Source of the DNA: UBA7396 sp047637875
GTDB taxonomy: Bacteria > Patescibacteriota > Gracilibacteria > BD1-5 > UBA6164
Assembly: GCA_047637875.1 (NCBI GenBank)
Contig: JBLJBH010000027.1
Coordinates: forward strand, 1-64,000
Direction of reading: 5' to 3'
Length of the DNA: 64,000 nt
Of the stretch, positions 45,353 to 56,720 are shown piece after piece. A model generated the notes under the pieces. The model was given only the letters and a program-made list of their open reading frames with translations. It did not search any database and had not been told where the DNA came from. The translations under genes and the position numbers were made by a program. Position 1 is the stretch's first letter; each line of letters opens with the position of its first letter.

Positions 45353-45450
45353 AATCCCTCGGCTTTCAGCCACTCCCTTTGGAAAAGGGAGAGAAATAGG
45401 TTCATTCCTTTAAAAGCTCTCCCTTTTTTAAAGGGAGGTTTGGAGGGATT
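45353..45450. repeat. Pair of dispersed palindromic repeats between nrnA and murB
   Basis: 45353-45393 is the reverse complement of the type seen at 25087 and 35885 (GGCTTTCAGCCACTCCCTTT). 45415-45450 (AGCTCTCCC...AAAGGGAGGTTTGGAGGGAT) matches 35582-35616. The second unit supplies the stop codon and last seven residues of MurB. Confidence 0.75.
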
Positions 45451-46336
45451 TCTCATTTCTAATAATTCTTACTTCTTCTAAAAGTTCTATCCCAAATTTT
45501 TCAAATACTTTTTTCTTCGCCAAATCGATCAAAAAAAGTAAATCTTTATAATCTCCATTATCAAGTTTTGTCATAAGGAAATTAGCATGTTTTTCGCTAA
45601 AATATGCATTATTATAAGCAAATCATTTAAGTCAAACTTCTTCAATAAGCTTTCAGGCAGAATATTCTTTCGAGTGATTTTTAAAAAAACTTCCGCAACT
45701 ATTTCCTGAAGGCTGAATTTCTTTTCTGAATTTTATATTATCAACATCTGAAGAATATTTTTCTTGTAATTGAGATAAATCAAATTTTGCTTTGATAATA
45801 AAATATTTTTCTGTTTGCTTAAAAATACTATTTCTATATCAAAAATCCGATTGTTCTTTGCTGAGAGTTTCTATTGCACCAGTTTCAAGATTATATACTT
45901 CTGCTTGCAAAAAATTACTTTCTGTTTCGAGTCAGAAACATCCTGCATTTCCAAAAACAGCACCTCAAATACTTCCAGGAAGTCAGATAAATCTATGCCA
46001 GAGATTTTGTCCAAAATCAGTTTCAAGTTTCTCTGCCATCTCCCGAATACTTTCACTTGTATATACTTCTAAAACTTGTTTTGACTTATCGTAAGCAAAT
46101 CATTTTAAATTATTTTTTATAACTATTCATTCAAATACATCAAAGGCAAAAAGTAAATTCGTTCCTCATCAAACAAATAAAAGTTTCAGATTTTTTTCTT
46201 TGGAAAAATCCACTATATCTTTTAAATGAAAAACATCTTCAATATCATTGATTTCAAAGTAATATTTACTTTTTGCTTTGGTCTTAAAGTTAGACAACTC
46301 TGTTATATCTATATTTTGTTGTAATAATTTTTGCAT
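45428..46336 (-). CDS. murB: UDP-N-acetylenolpyruvoylglucosamine reductase
   Basis: 302 residues. FAD-binding motifs are LLFVGGGTNLLF and HRFIGLPGSIGGAVFGNAGC. The catalytic-serine element is SGNSCGSFFKNH, and LIEEVGLKGF and SEKHANFLM come near the end. MurB makes UDP-MurNAc, so the organism makes its own peptidoglycan precursors. It lies 9 bases after uvrA in one operon. The last residues (KSLQTSL) and the stop codon come from a palindromic repeat unit, so the original C-terminus (near EEVRIIRNE) has been extended. Confidence 0.93.
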
Positions 46337-46345
46337 AATTTTTTG

Positions 46346-49174
46346 TTAACTTAAATATTTTTTAATAGCAATTCCTGTAAAACTTTTTTTGCAGTTTTTT
46401 ACAGTTTCTATATCTCCGGCCACCACGAGATTTCATCATTCATCTCATCCTGTTGGTCCTATGTCTATAATATAATCGGCATTGAGAATTACATCCATAT
46501 TGTGTTCAATAACTAAAACACTATTTCATTTGTCTACTAAAGAATGAAGTATTTTTAAAAGTTTTTGAGTATCTGAAAAATGAAGTCCTGTTGTTGGCTC
46601 ATCTAAAATATAAAATGTTTTTGAAGTAGATCTTTTTGAAAGTTCAGTTGCAAGTTTAATTCTTTGAGATTCTCAACCTGATAGGGTAGTTGATGATTGT
46701 CATAATTTAATATATCAAAGTCAAACATCATTTAAAACTTCAAGTATTTTAAAAATTTTTGGTTGATTTTTGAAAAAATCTAGTGCTTCTTCAACAGTCA
46801 TATCTAAAACATTCGCTATATTTTTTGCTTTAAATTGAACTTCTAAAGTTTCCTTATTAAATCTTTTTCAGTCACAATATTCACACTTTACGTAAACTGG
46901 TGGCAAAAAATGCATTTCTATTTTTTTCACTCAATCTCAATCACAATGTGGACATCTTCAATCTTTAGTATTAAAACTAAATCTTCAAGGTCAATATCAT
47001 CTAATTAAAGCTTCTTCACTCGTTGCAAATAATTCTCTAATATTTGTAAAAACTCAAGTATAAGTTGCTGGATTACTTCTTGGTGTTTTTCAAATAGGTG
47101 ATTGATCAACTACAATTGCTTTATCAATATGCTCAAGCCCACGAATTTCTTTAAAACTTCAAACAGGTCTTTTGGCTCCATTTAGTTCATTTGATAAATA
47201 ATTTGCTAAAATATGATTTACTAGTGATGATTTTCCACTTCCAGAAACTCATGTCACAACTGTTAAATTTTGCAAAGGAATCTGAACATCAATATTTTTT
47301 AAATTGTTGTGATTTGCTCATTTTATTTCTAAAAATTTATTTACTATTCTTTCCTTTCTATCCACTTGTATAGAAATATGTTTTGATAAAAATGGTCATG
47401 TAATAGAGTTTTCATTTTGAATAATTTCTTCTAAAGTTCCTTCTGCAACCACATTTCAACCATGAATTCAAGCTCATGGTCAGATGTCTATAATATAATC
47501 CGCATTTTTCATAATATCTTCATCATGCTCAACAACAATAAGTGTATTTCAGATATCCCTTAATTTTTTTAAATTTTCTATAAGCATATCATTATCTCTT
47601 GGATGAAGTCCAATAGATGGCTCATCTAAAACATAAATAATTCACTCTAGTTTTGTACCAATTTGAGTAGCTAAGCGAATTCTTTGAGATTCTCATCCTG
47701 AAAGAGTATTTGATTTTCTTGCAATCGTCATATAATCAAGTCCTACTCAAGATAAAAATTCAAGTCTTTCAATTATGTTTTTTAGAACATTTTTAGCTAT
47801 TTTATTTTCCGTTGTAGACAAAGTAATATTTTTAAAAAACTCTAGGGAATTTTTTACTGATTTATTTGATAATTGACCTATATTTAGTCATTTAAAATAT
47901 ACAGATAAACTCTCTAAATTTAATCTATTTCAGTCACAAGTTGGACAAGTAATATTTGTAATATATTGCGATAGTTTATCATCTTCTAAATCCCCAGAAA
48001 AATATTTTTCTGTTAAAATATTTATAACTCATTTATATTTTGCGTTATAAACTTTTCCAGACATATTATTTTCTGGACTTAATTTATATGTAATATCTCA
48101 AGTTCAATAAAGAATAATATCTCTAGCTTTTTTGTCTAATTTTCCATATTTTTCATTTGAATTTATTTTATTTACCATGCAAACTTGCAATAATAACTCA
48201 TGATAATAAGAACTTCAAAACCAAGGTAAAATAGCTCATTCTGCAATAGTTAGACGAGGATTTATAATATTTTCTTCTAAAAATACTGGTTTTTCTCAAA
48301 GTCAATGACAATCTAGACAACTACCAGATGGAGAATTAAATGAAAAACTTGATATATCCAGTTCTCTTGGAATATGTCAACAATTTGAACAAACAAAAAT
48401 ATTTGAATATTTTTTTCAAATAATTTTATCTTCTATCATAAAATCAACATTTAAAAGTCAGTTTCAAATTTTAAAAGCTAGAGTTAGGCTATCTTTTAAT
48501 CTTTTTAAATCAAGATTTTCATCTCATAAATAATCCTTTATAACTAATCTGTCTAAAACTATATAAATTTGATTTTTGTTGGATGAATTTATTTTTACCT
48601 CATCATTTAAAGTATAAGTAGTATTTCCTATTGCAAAACGAATAAATCAAAGTTTTAAAACTTCTTTTTTTACAAGCTCCAGACTTAAATCTTCAATATC
48701 TTTTAAAATTGGGACTTTAATAATAAATTTCGCTCATATTTCATATGATGAAATTTCTTCAATAATACTTCCTAAAGTATCTTTTTTTATCTCATTTCAA
48801 CATTCTATACATTTTCTTTCTCAAATATTTAGATACAAAAGTTTATAATAATCATAAATTTCTGTAATAGTTCAAACTGTAGATCTTGGATTTCTATTTG
48901 TAGTTTTTTGATCTATAGAAATAGTTGGGGAAAGTCATTTTATTTCATCATAAAGAGCTTCTTCACTCATTCAACCAATAAACATACGAGCATAACTTGA
49001 AAGAGATTCAAGGTATTTTTGTTGTCAGATATTATAAATCGTTTTAAATGCTAAAGAAGACTTTCCACTTCCAGAAAGCCCAGTAATAACAGTTAATTTA
49101 TTTTTTGGAATTTTTACGTTCACATTTTTCAAATTATGAGTTCTTGCTCAATATAGTTCTAAAAATTCAGACAT
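46346..49174 (-). CDS. uvrA: Excinuclease ABC subunit A
   Basis: 942 residues, full length. The first ABC module has VITGLSGSGKSSLAFKTIYN and YARMFIG. The second has VSGSGKSSLVNHIL (preceding Gly codons UGA), GRCPHCDGDG and FYILDEPTTGLHF, with signature motifs LSG-ESQRI in both. Zinc-finger CxxC pairs are present. UvrA finds bulky DNA lesions with UvrB and is recruited by Mfd, which is encoded 20 kb away. UvrB and UvrC are not in the window. It is first gene of the uvrA-murB unit. Confidence 0.95.
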
Positions 49175-49210
49175 TTTTTGTTTTTAAAATTAGTAAATTC
49201 ATAACGTTAC

Positions 49211-49237
49211 ATTATAGTGAAAAAAAAATATATTCAA
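49211..49237 (-). promoter_or_regulatory. Promoter of uvrA-murB
   Basis: On the minus strand, TTGAAT (49237-49232), 15 bases, TATAAT (49216-49211). The -35 lies in the hairpin that ends the upstream operon. Confidence 0.5.
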
Positions 49238-49258
49238 GGGAATATATTTAATTTTTTT
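49220..49258 (-). terminator. Terminator of the surface-fibre operon
   Basis: On the minus strand, AAATATATTC / GAATATATTT with a four-base loop and a long T run, just after the stop at 49264. Confidence 0.75.
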
Positions 49259-49263
49259 AAGAA

Positions 49264-49836
49264 TTATTTCCATGCAAAAACTCTCATATATCAAGTTTTA
49301 GAAGTGGTAACTCAGGAAGGACATATATTATTCACATCACAATAAATTACATTATCTAAATTATGAAAATATAATTTAATATCAGTGGAAGAAATAATAT
49401 TAGTTTCTGGTGAATTGTAACTCAATCAAGGAGAAATTAAAGGAGTCCATCTTGCCCAAGTTCCATCATTAGTTGATGAGGTATATAACACAATATTTTT
49501 CGGTAAAGTTCAAAAATTATGTGTTAATGTTTGTACATTACTTGTATTTGACTGAACAGCAATCCATCATGAATCAAAATTAGGAGCTCAAACTGGAACT
49601 CCTTCCAATATTGTAACCCTACTATCAATAGTATCTGTTTTTGATTTTAAAAATTCAAAATTTCCAAGCAATTTATTCCAACTATCAGCTGACAAAGTTG
49701 ATCAGCTTGTAACTTCTAAGGTAGATGTATTTGTCCATATATTTGTAATAGCTGCATATCATATTCAAAATACAAGTACAACAGTTAAACTAAATACTAT
49801 TCATCCAATTATGGATTTTTTTATTGTTTGTAGCAT
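49264..49836 (-). CDS. Anchored surface protein, paralog 1 (tail-fibre-like C-terminus)
   Basis: 190 residues. An N-terminal membrane anchor (GIVFSLTVVLVFGIGYAAIT) is followed by the block shared with the next two genes, WTNTSTLEVTSGSTLSADSW then NKLLGNFEFLKSKTDTID with a short coiled-coil neck. A unique C-terminal beta-rich domain follows, with NVQTLTHNFGTLPKNIVLY and TGYMRVFAWK. This resembles small trimeric receptor-binding domains of phage fibres, by general look only. It is last of four genes in the operon. The C-terminus is probably the exposed, variable part. Confidence 0.7.
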
Positions 49837-49860
49837 CATAATTTTCAAATTAATAATATT

Positions 49861-50452
49861 TTAATTTCATATTTTTGTTATTTCTACATAATTCGTTACT
49901 GAATTAAATGGTGTTCCTAAAGTTAAAGTGGAATTATTATTCCAAGGAATAAACCAAAAAGATATTAAATCATCTTTATTTAGCTTAATTACTTTAGTTC
50001 CCCAAATATCTCAGCGTCCTGTGTAAGATCAAGAAACAAATAAATATCATAGTAGATGATTTGGTCAAGAACTAGCGTTTATCCCAACCCCTACTCAATA
50101 ACTATTTCCGGCGGTCCAAGAATTATCATTTGAAGCAACATAAGCAGTAACCATATTCTTTTGTTGTAAAATTTAATCTATTCCAAACTGTTCTATTCAC
50201 AACTTGATTTCCATTTAAATAATATCTTGCATGATGTGATGACTGGCTTCATAATCTTGAATTTAAATTTTCAAAATTTCAAAGCAATTTATTCCAACTA
50301 TCTGCCGATAGCGTTGATCAACTTGAAACCTCTAAAGTGCTTGTATTTGTCCATACATTTGTAATGGCTGCGTATCATATTCAAAATATTAATACTGTTG
50401 TGCAAAATACAACTGAGTGTAATATTGCGTTTTTTATTGCTTGTTTAATCAT
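49861..50452 (-). pseudogene. Anchored surface protein, paralog 2, frameshifted
   Basis: The first part (from 50452) has the shared anchor and block (VVFCTTVLIFGIGYAAITNV, SADSWNKLLGNFENLNSR) and runs into UAA at 50125-50123. The likely continuation lies in the frame containing MVTAYVASNDNSWTAGNSYG, IWGTKVIKLNKDD and WFIPWNNNSTLTLGTPFN, ending at UAA 49863-49861. Removing one A from the AAAA run just upstream of 50155 joins the two and gives about 196 residues. The C-terminal domain differs from both neighbours. It could be a true inactivation, an error in a short homopolymer, or two separate genes. Confidence 0.6.
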
Positions 50453-50476
50453 ATTTTTAAAATTAAAAATTATATA
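50263..50476. repeat. Near-identical 5' gene segment, copy 2 (with 51130-51342)
   Basis: The first roughly 190 coding bases of paralogs 2 and 3 plus the 24-base AT-rich spacer upstream are almost identical at the DNA level (compare 50281-50452 with 51148-51319). Paralog 1 (49660-49836) is a more diverged copy. Sequence similarity ends sharply near LLGNFE. Confidence 0.8.
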
Positions 50477-51319
50477 TTAATTATTTTCTAAGTTTTCAAT
50501 TTTTTCCTTTAATTTATCATTTTCTACCTTTAATTCTTTTATGGCTTCTAACAATACAGCTGTCATATTTGCATATTCTACTCATTTATATCAATCATCA
50601 TCCGTATTTACTAATTCAGGGAACTCTTTTTCTACCTCTTGAGCTATAAATCATATATTTACTTTATCAGTAAAACCTTTTTCTGGAAATGACTCTTTAT
50701 CCCAGTTAAATTTGACTCATCTTAAATTATCTATTTTATCTAAGACTCAAGTAAGCGTTTTTACATCTTTTTTATATCTTTGATCTGAGGTATTAGTCCA
50801 ACTAGTTCATCAAGCTGTTCAATTTACATGTAATTTATATGAAGGTGTACTCGTTCAAATTCATACATTTCATCAATTTCATTTGATGAAAAAAGTTGTA
50901 ATTCATGAATTTCATAAATCATTCAATTGCCTTATAAAAAAATCTGCTTCAGTAGTTGAATTTCATCAAGCAGCAACAAGATTCCACTTTTTAAAATTAG
51001 CTTTTGCAGCTTTTTGCTCTAAAATTAATTCTATATCAGAATTTCAACTAAGATGTAAAGCTCTAATTGGATTTTGTTCTCCAATTCATATTCTACCTAA
51101 AACATTATAAACATTCTCAGTTTTAGCGTTTAGAAACTCAAAATTTCCAAGTAGTTTATTCCAACTATCAGCTGAAAGAATTGATCAACTTGAAACCTCT
51201 AAAGTGCTTGTATTTGTCCATACATTTGTAATGGCTGCGTATCATATTCAAAATATTAATACTGTTGTGCAAAATACAACTGAATGTAATATTGCGTTTT
51301 TTATTGTTTGTCTAATCAT
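50477..51319 (-). CDS. Anchored surface protein, paralog 3, with peptidase S74 chaperone domain
   Basis: 280 residues. The anchor and neck are almost identical to paralog 2 (IGYAAITNVWTNTSTLEVSS). A middle part of fibre-like repeats follows (GRIGIGEQNPIRALHLSG, GNVGIGTSTPSYKLHVNG). The C-terminal S74 intramolecular chaperone domain comes next: SDQRYKKDVKTLTGVLDKID, GVKFNWDKE, NIGFIAQEVEKEFPELV and MTAVLLEAIKELKVENDKL. S74 domains trimerise phage tail spikes and fibres and then cut themselves off. The conserved SDxRYKxD and GFIAQEV elements are present. A membrane-anchored trimeric fibre on a cell surface is the likely product. Confidence 0.85.
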
Positions 51320-51342
51320 ATTTTTAAAATTAAAAAATAAAT

Positions 51343-51822
51343 TTACTTATGATAATCCTTTATCAAAGCTTCTAAAAAAATTTTTGCAGTAAAAAAATCA
51401 AGCCCCGCATATTTAAAATAATTCACTGAAAACTTTACTCATCCATATCATGCTTTTTCTTTTTTTTGAATAGATGACATTTTTAAATTTATACCATTTT
51501 CGTTTATTTTTTCTCTCTCCTCTCTGTCTGTTTCATGAAAGTTTACATTTTTTCATGATTTTAAATCGTAATCAATATGTATTAAAAATTTATGATTTCA
51601 AAATTTAAAATAAACTTTAGTTATTTTTCAATTATTTGTTTCTATTTTATAAGACTCATAATTTCAATTTGAAAAGTTATACTTAAAAGTTCACGATAAA
51701 ACAGATAAAACTTTTTTTTGGGTTTTTTCTTTTTCCTCTTTTACAGGTTTTTTTATTTCTGGTGTTTGTGATAATTTTTGATTATCTAAAAGTTTTTTTC
51801 AAAATAAATCTAGTTGCTTCAT
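51343..51822 (-). CDS. Unrecognised 159-residue protein with N-terminal beta-clamp-like motif
   Basis: It starts MKQLDLFGKKLLDNQKLSQT; QLDLF fits the QL(S/D)LF consensus for binding the DNA-polymerase sliding clamp. A Lys/Glu-rich linker follows, then a beta-rich domain (NYESYKIETNNGKITKVYFK, KFLIHIDYDLKSG) and a C-terminal helical part ending FLEALIKDYHK. No family was recognised. It is first gene of the operon with the three surface-fibre genes (23-base gap) yet looks cytoplasmic. The clamp motif could be chance in so short a sequence. Confidence 0.55.
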
Positions 51823-51850
51823 AACAAATAAATAATAATATTTTTTTTCT

Positions 51851-51878
51851 ATTATAAACTAAATAATATTTTTGTCAA
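51851..51878 (-). promoter_or_regulatory. Strong promoter of the surface-fibre operon
   Basis: On the minus strand, consensus TTGACA (51878-51873), 16 bases, consensus TATAAT (51856-51851). It lies directly against the end of comF. Confidence 0.85.
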
Positions 51879-51883
51879 ATATT

Positions 51884-52585
51884 CTAATCGGAAGCCAAAC
51901 AAAGACCATATACTTTTTTTATTCAGTGTTTTTTGAGAAGTTTTGCTATTTCTGAAAGAGTCGTTCCAGTGGAAACCACATCATCAACAATCACAATAGT
52001 TTTATTTTTATATTTTTTTAGTTCATTTATATTTATTTTGAAAGCATTTTGAAGATTTTCTATTCTCTGAATTTTTGAAAGATGGGATTGTGGTTTTGTA
52101 TTTCTAGTCTTAGTAATAAGAGAGTTATTATAATCTATTTGACAGATTTTAGACATATTTTTGACAAGTATTTCCGACTGATTGTATCATCTTTTGATTT
52201 TTTTCCAGAAATACATAGGAGTTGGAATAATGAGTAAATCCTCAGTATTTTCCTCTATATGATCAAAAAATTTTTCTGATAAGTAAGAAGACAAATCTTC
52301 TAAAATATCTTTTCTATGATAAAATTTTGCATCTTTAATAAGTTTTTGAATCACCTTATTTTGATAATGAGTAAGGATAATTACTTTATCAAGATGCATA
52401 CTTTCTTTTTTACAATAAAAATGTACTTCAAAATCTCTTGAACTTTGCTTACAAACAGGACAAATTGACTCATAATACCCAATATTCTCCATACATTTTC
52501 TACATAAAAAGTGTCACTGCTTTCAGCAAGAGTAACACTTTTTTGGAGCCAATAAATCTTTGAAAAAATTAAGAATTTTTTCCAT
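51884..52585 (-). CDS. comF: ComF-family amidophosphoribosyltransferase-like protein
   Basis: 233 residues. A double zinc-binding N-terminus (CYSCGKQGHFLCRKC, then ICPVCKQ) precedes a phosphoribosyltransferase-type core. That core has LIIPTPMYFWKKIKRGYNQS, the TRNTKPQSHLSKIQRIEN substrate-like segment, and the PRPP-binding loop TIVIVDDVVSTGTTLSEIA. ComF proteins act in natural transformation, moving single-stranded DNA through the cytoplasmic side; the same domain (GntX) occurs in non-competent bacteria. The first 17 bases overlap the end of pepA. DNA uptake would suit a host-dependent organism needing nucleotides, but no ComEC or ComEA is present here. Confidence 0.88.
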
Positions 52586-53963
52586 ATTCAAAAAGTAATT
52601 TTGATAAACTATCAACTCAAAATCAAGTAGCTCAAATATTATAGAGTCAATATTTTTCTTTTACAAAAGCAACTCCAGCTATATCTATATGAGTAAATTT
52701 TTCGTTATTTAAGCAAAAATTCTTGAGAAATGCTCCTCACATAGAACTTCCAGCCATAACTCAAGAAGTATAATTAATAAAATCACTGATTTTTCACTTT
52801 GTTTTTTCTATATAAAAATCATTTAAAGGAAGCTCCCAATATGATTCAAAAGTTTCATTTTGTAATAAATTGTCTATAAATTGTCTATTATCTCACATAA
52901 TTCAGGCATAGTTGTATCCTAAAGCTACCATACAAGCTCCTGTTAAAGTAGCTATTGTTGTAATACTTTCTAAAGTATAATTTTTTGAAAGATAACTAAC
53001 TCAATCAGCTAAAATAAGTCTTCATTCAGCATCGGTATTAGTTATTTCAACTGTTTTTCCAGAATAAGAAGTAATAATATCTCCAGGTCTATATGCATCT
53101 CCTGAAATACTATTTTCAGCAAGAGGTAAAGCAACCACTACATTACAATTTAAATCTTTATCATCAATTTCTTTCATCATAAAAAGTAAACTTGCACTTC
53201 CAGCCATATCATCTTTCATACCATACATGTAATCCTCAACTTTTATATTGAGTCATCCCGTATCAAAAGTAATTCATTTTCAAACTAGTCAAATGGTAGG
53301 AAGTTTTTTATCCACAATTTTTTCCAAAATAACAAGTCTTGGTTTATAATTACTTGCTTTTCCAACGGCATCTAAAAGTCATAATCATTCTCTTTTTATT
53401 TCTTCATAATCAAGTACTTTTACACGAGTATTTTTAAATTTTAATGATTTTATGTAAGTAGTATATTTATCTGGAGTTTTGTCACAAGATGGCTTATTTA
53501 CCAAATCTCTAGCATCAGTTATATTTTTAAGAGTTGATAATCTATTAGTTAAATTTTTTATTTGTAAATCTTGACATAAAACATTTAATTCCAGTTCTTT
53601 TTTTTCTTCTTTATAATACGAAAATTCATATTTTCATAAAATAATACTATTAAGTAATATATTATCTTTTTCATATTCAAAGGTGATTTTTTCTGGAATT
53701 TTTTCAATATTTTCTCATAAAAAAAGTTGAATATCTTTTTTTACATCAAGGTAAAATAAAAGTATTAATTCTTCAAAATATTCTGTTCCAAGATATATTT
53801 TAAAACAAGTATTTTTTTGTTCAGTAAAGATTTTTTCTATTTTAGATAAAATTTTCTCATCTAAATCTAAAAAATTAAGTTTTTCTGCATCAAATTTATT
53901 TTTTAGTAAGAATACTAAATTTGAATTTTTTACTTCGCTAAAATTTTTTACAATATTTAACAT
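52569..53963 (-). CDS. pepA: Leucyl aminopeptidase, M17 family
   Basis: 464 residues. The C-terminal catalytic domain carries LVGKGITFDTGGLNIK, MYGMKDDMAGSASLLF and the invariant NTDAEGRLILADGVSYL. ATLTGACMVALG and GVMAGSSMGGAFLKNF follow. These supply the two-zinc ligands and the catalytic Lys and Arg. The N-terminal domain is present but diverged. M17 enzymes clip N-terminal residues from peptides and form hexamers. Two bases separate its ATG from the stop of the polytopic membrane protein gene upstream. Confidence 0.93.
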
Positions 53964-53964
53964 A

Positions 53965-55299
53965 TTAGTTTTTATTAGGATTTAATTTATAATAACTTAA
54001 AAAAAAGTATATCGATTCTAAAAGTAATAATATTCAAATATACAAAATTTCAAAATTATTAAATATAAAAAATAAAATAATTCAAACTAAATTTATAATA
54101 TGACAAAAAATATGAATAATATAATAATCAAGTAAAACTTTTAATTTTATAAAATATGTTAAAATTATAGTAAAAAAAGATAATCAAAATGTTAAAAATA
54201 AGAAATTTATAGATTTATAATCGATTAAATTGAAATATATAATATTATAAAAAACTATATAAATAAATATAAAAATTCACAAAAATAATGAAATATAATT
54301 TATGTATTTTTTATGAATAAATAAATTATAAAAAACTTGTAATAATAATATGAAAAAAATTATAATTGAATAATCAAAAAATTGATGAATTAATCAAAAA
54401 ATTATTCAAATATAAGTAAAAATTATTCAAATATATCTTAAAATAATTTTATCTTTTTTTAATAAATTTATTTTAGGTAAATATTCAAACCAAATTATTC
54501 AAAAAACTGTAGATATAATTGTTATCCAAAATAAAATATTTTGATGAAAAATATAATAATAAAAATAAAATAAAAAAACTCAAAAAATATATAAACTAAA
54601 ATTTATTAATAATGAATTATCAAAATTTTCTTTTTTTGATAAAATTCTGTCATAATAAAGTAAAACTGGAAAAATTAAAAGTATTAAAAATGAATTAATA
54701 AAATCAATTAAATTGAAATAATTTTGATCATTTATTAATATAAAAAAATAATTTATTAAATAAAAAAATGAAAATATAAGTGAATTTATTTTTAAAAAAT
54801 TTCTTGATATTAAAGAAAATTTTGAAATAAAATAAAATAAAAAAATTAAAATATTTACAAATAAAATAAATATAGAAAAATCAATAAAATCAAAACTTAA
54901 ACTTATTAAATATAGTGATAAATAAAACAAAATAAATCAAATATAATAAGAAAATTTCTTTAAAAAAATCATAATATTTCAAAAAGTAAAAATATTTAAT
55001 ATTAATTTATTATCTTCTTTTGAAGTTGAAATATTTTCTTTATCGGAAGAAAAATAAAAAAATAAAAAAATTGATATAAAAAAAAATATAATAATTTCAT
55101 AAAGTAAATTTCAAAAAATTGATTGAATAACTAAAGTATCTGAATTTGAAAAAATTATACTATCTTTTAAAGATAAATTAATAATATTTAAATCAGTATT
55201 TAAATCATTTAAAAATATATCTTTTTTAATTGAAAAAGTATAAAAAACATAAAAAATAAATGAATATAAAAATGATAATAAAAAAAATAAATATCTCAT
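53965..55299 (-). CDS. Large polytopic membrane protein, function unknown
   Basis: 444 residues, extremely rich in Phe, Ile, Leu, Tyr and Asn, with about a dozen predicted membrane helices. After the first helix (YLFFLLSFLYSFIFYVFY) there is an external stretch of about 40 residues (LNTDLNIINLSLKDSIIF). The remaining helices are closely spaced (FIDFSIFILFVNILIFLF, VFLFYFYYYIFHQNILFW). No transporter or CPBP-protease signature was found. It may be a very diverged polymer- or lipid-handling protein. It belongs to a cluster with the coiled-coil membrane protein upstream. Confidence 0.6.
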
Positions 55300-55302
55300 A
55301 AA

Positions 55303-55340
55303 ATAAAAAAATGAGTGATTAAAAATTTATCACTCAAAAT
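55303..55340 (-). terminator. Internal hairpin terminator in the unknown gene cluster
   Basis: On the minus strand, TTGAGTGAT / ATCACTCATT with T's. The upstream gene's stop codon lies in its loop. Confidence 0.65.
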
Positions 55341-56695
55341 ATAAACAAAAAACTTAAAATTACAATATTAAAACTCAAACTTATTATTCAATTTACATAT
55401 TTTAATAAAATAAATGTAAAATTTATAAATAAAAAGTAAAATAATCAGTAAAAATTTATATTTAAACTATATATTCATAAATAATTTAAAAAATTTAATA
55501 TTAAAAATAAAAATGAATATATAAAAATAAGTATAAATAATGGATTTTTAAAGAAAAATAATATATTTAATAATTTTTGTATAAAAGTATCATATCATTT
55601 AATAATTTTTGTATAAGAATAAGTTTTTCAAGTTAATCTTGATTTTAAAATCATTATATTTTGATTTATAACTTTTTTTCTTAAATAAAAATTTTGTTTA
55701 ATTTCATTATTTTTTTCAGTAGGAATTATAAAAATAATTAAATTTTTAAAAATTTCCTTATTTAAAATTTTTAATTTTTTTTCATATTTTTCTAAAAGTA
55801 ATTTAGTTTTTAAATAACTTGTAGATTTTGTATCTATATAAAATTTTTCTTTTTTAGGTTTATTATTTTTAAAACTATCTAAAAATACTTTTAATGAATT
55901 ATTTAAAATATATCAAATATCCTTATCTTTTGGAATAAATGTTGTTTTTGATCAAACTTCTTTAAGTAATTTATTAGTTTCTGATAACAATTTTTGAGAT
56001 TCTTCATCTTTTTTTGATTCAAGTATTTGTAATTCTATTTCTCATAATTTAATTAAAGCAACTTCTCAAATTTGTTTTAATTTTGGAATATTTGTTGAAG
56101 ATTTTAATTTAACCAAACTATTAAAAAAATCTTTTAATTTTTCTTTTTTTTCAAAATTTAAATATGGATTATCTTGAGAATCTATAAAAATTTTTAATTT
56201 AAATAAAACTTTATCTATAATATTATAAACTTCATCTAATTCTTTCTTCATTTGAAAATTATCTACTTTTTCCTCTGTTACAACTTTTATTTTTTCTTCT
56301 TGTTTTATTTTTTCTTTTTCTAATTCTTTTTTATTTGATTGAAGATAAATTCTGTATTGTTCTTCAAGTTCATGTATAATTTTTTCTTTTTCTTCTAAAG
56401 TAGTTTCTTTTTCAATATAAATATATTTTAAATCATATTTTAATTGATCTTTTATTTTTAAATAAGATTTAAAAATATCACTTCACATTATATTTCAAAC
56501 TTTTAAAACTCAATTTTGTATTATTTCAAAGTAAAATTTATTTCATTCAATTAAAACATCATCCATTACTTGTATGGATAAAATTCAAAATCATTCTTTA
56601 TGTAATTCATCTTTTAATAAAACTTCATTTTCAGCTTTTCTAATAAGATGATATTTTTCTAATCACTTAGAAACCTCTACTTTAAAATTTTTCAT
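55319..56695 (-). CDS. Coiled-coil protein with C-terminal membrane helices, function unknown
   Basis: 458 residues. An N-terminal domain (MKNFKVEVSKGLEKYHLIRK, then DDVLIEGNKFYFEIIQNG) is followed by a long charged coiled coil at about 105-165 (EEKEKIIHELEEQYRIY, KKELEKEKIKQEEKIK). A helical middle part comes next. Two to three membrane helices lie after about 375 (LLNILFFFKNPLFILIFIY). I recognise no family. The arrangement, a cytoplasmic sensor or scaffold domain and coiled coil ending in the membrane, suggests a complex with the membrane protein encoded next. The final residues fall in a terminator-like hairpin. Confidence 0.6.
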
Positions 56696-56720
56696 TTTTT
56701 GTTTATTCTATAAATAAAAA

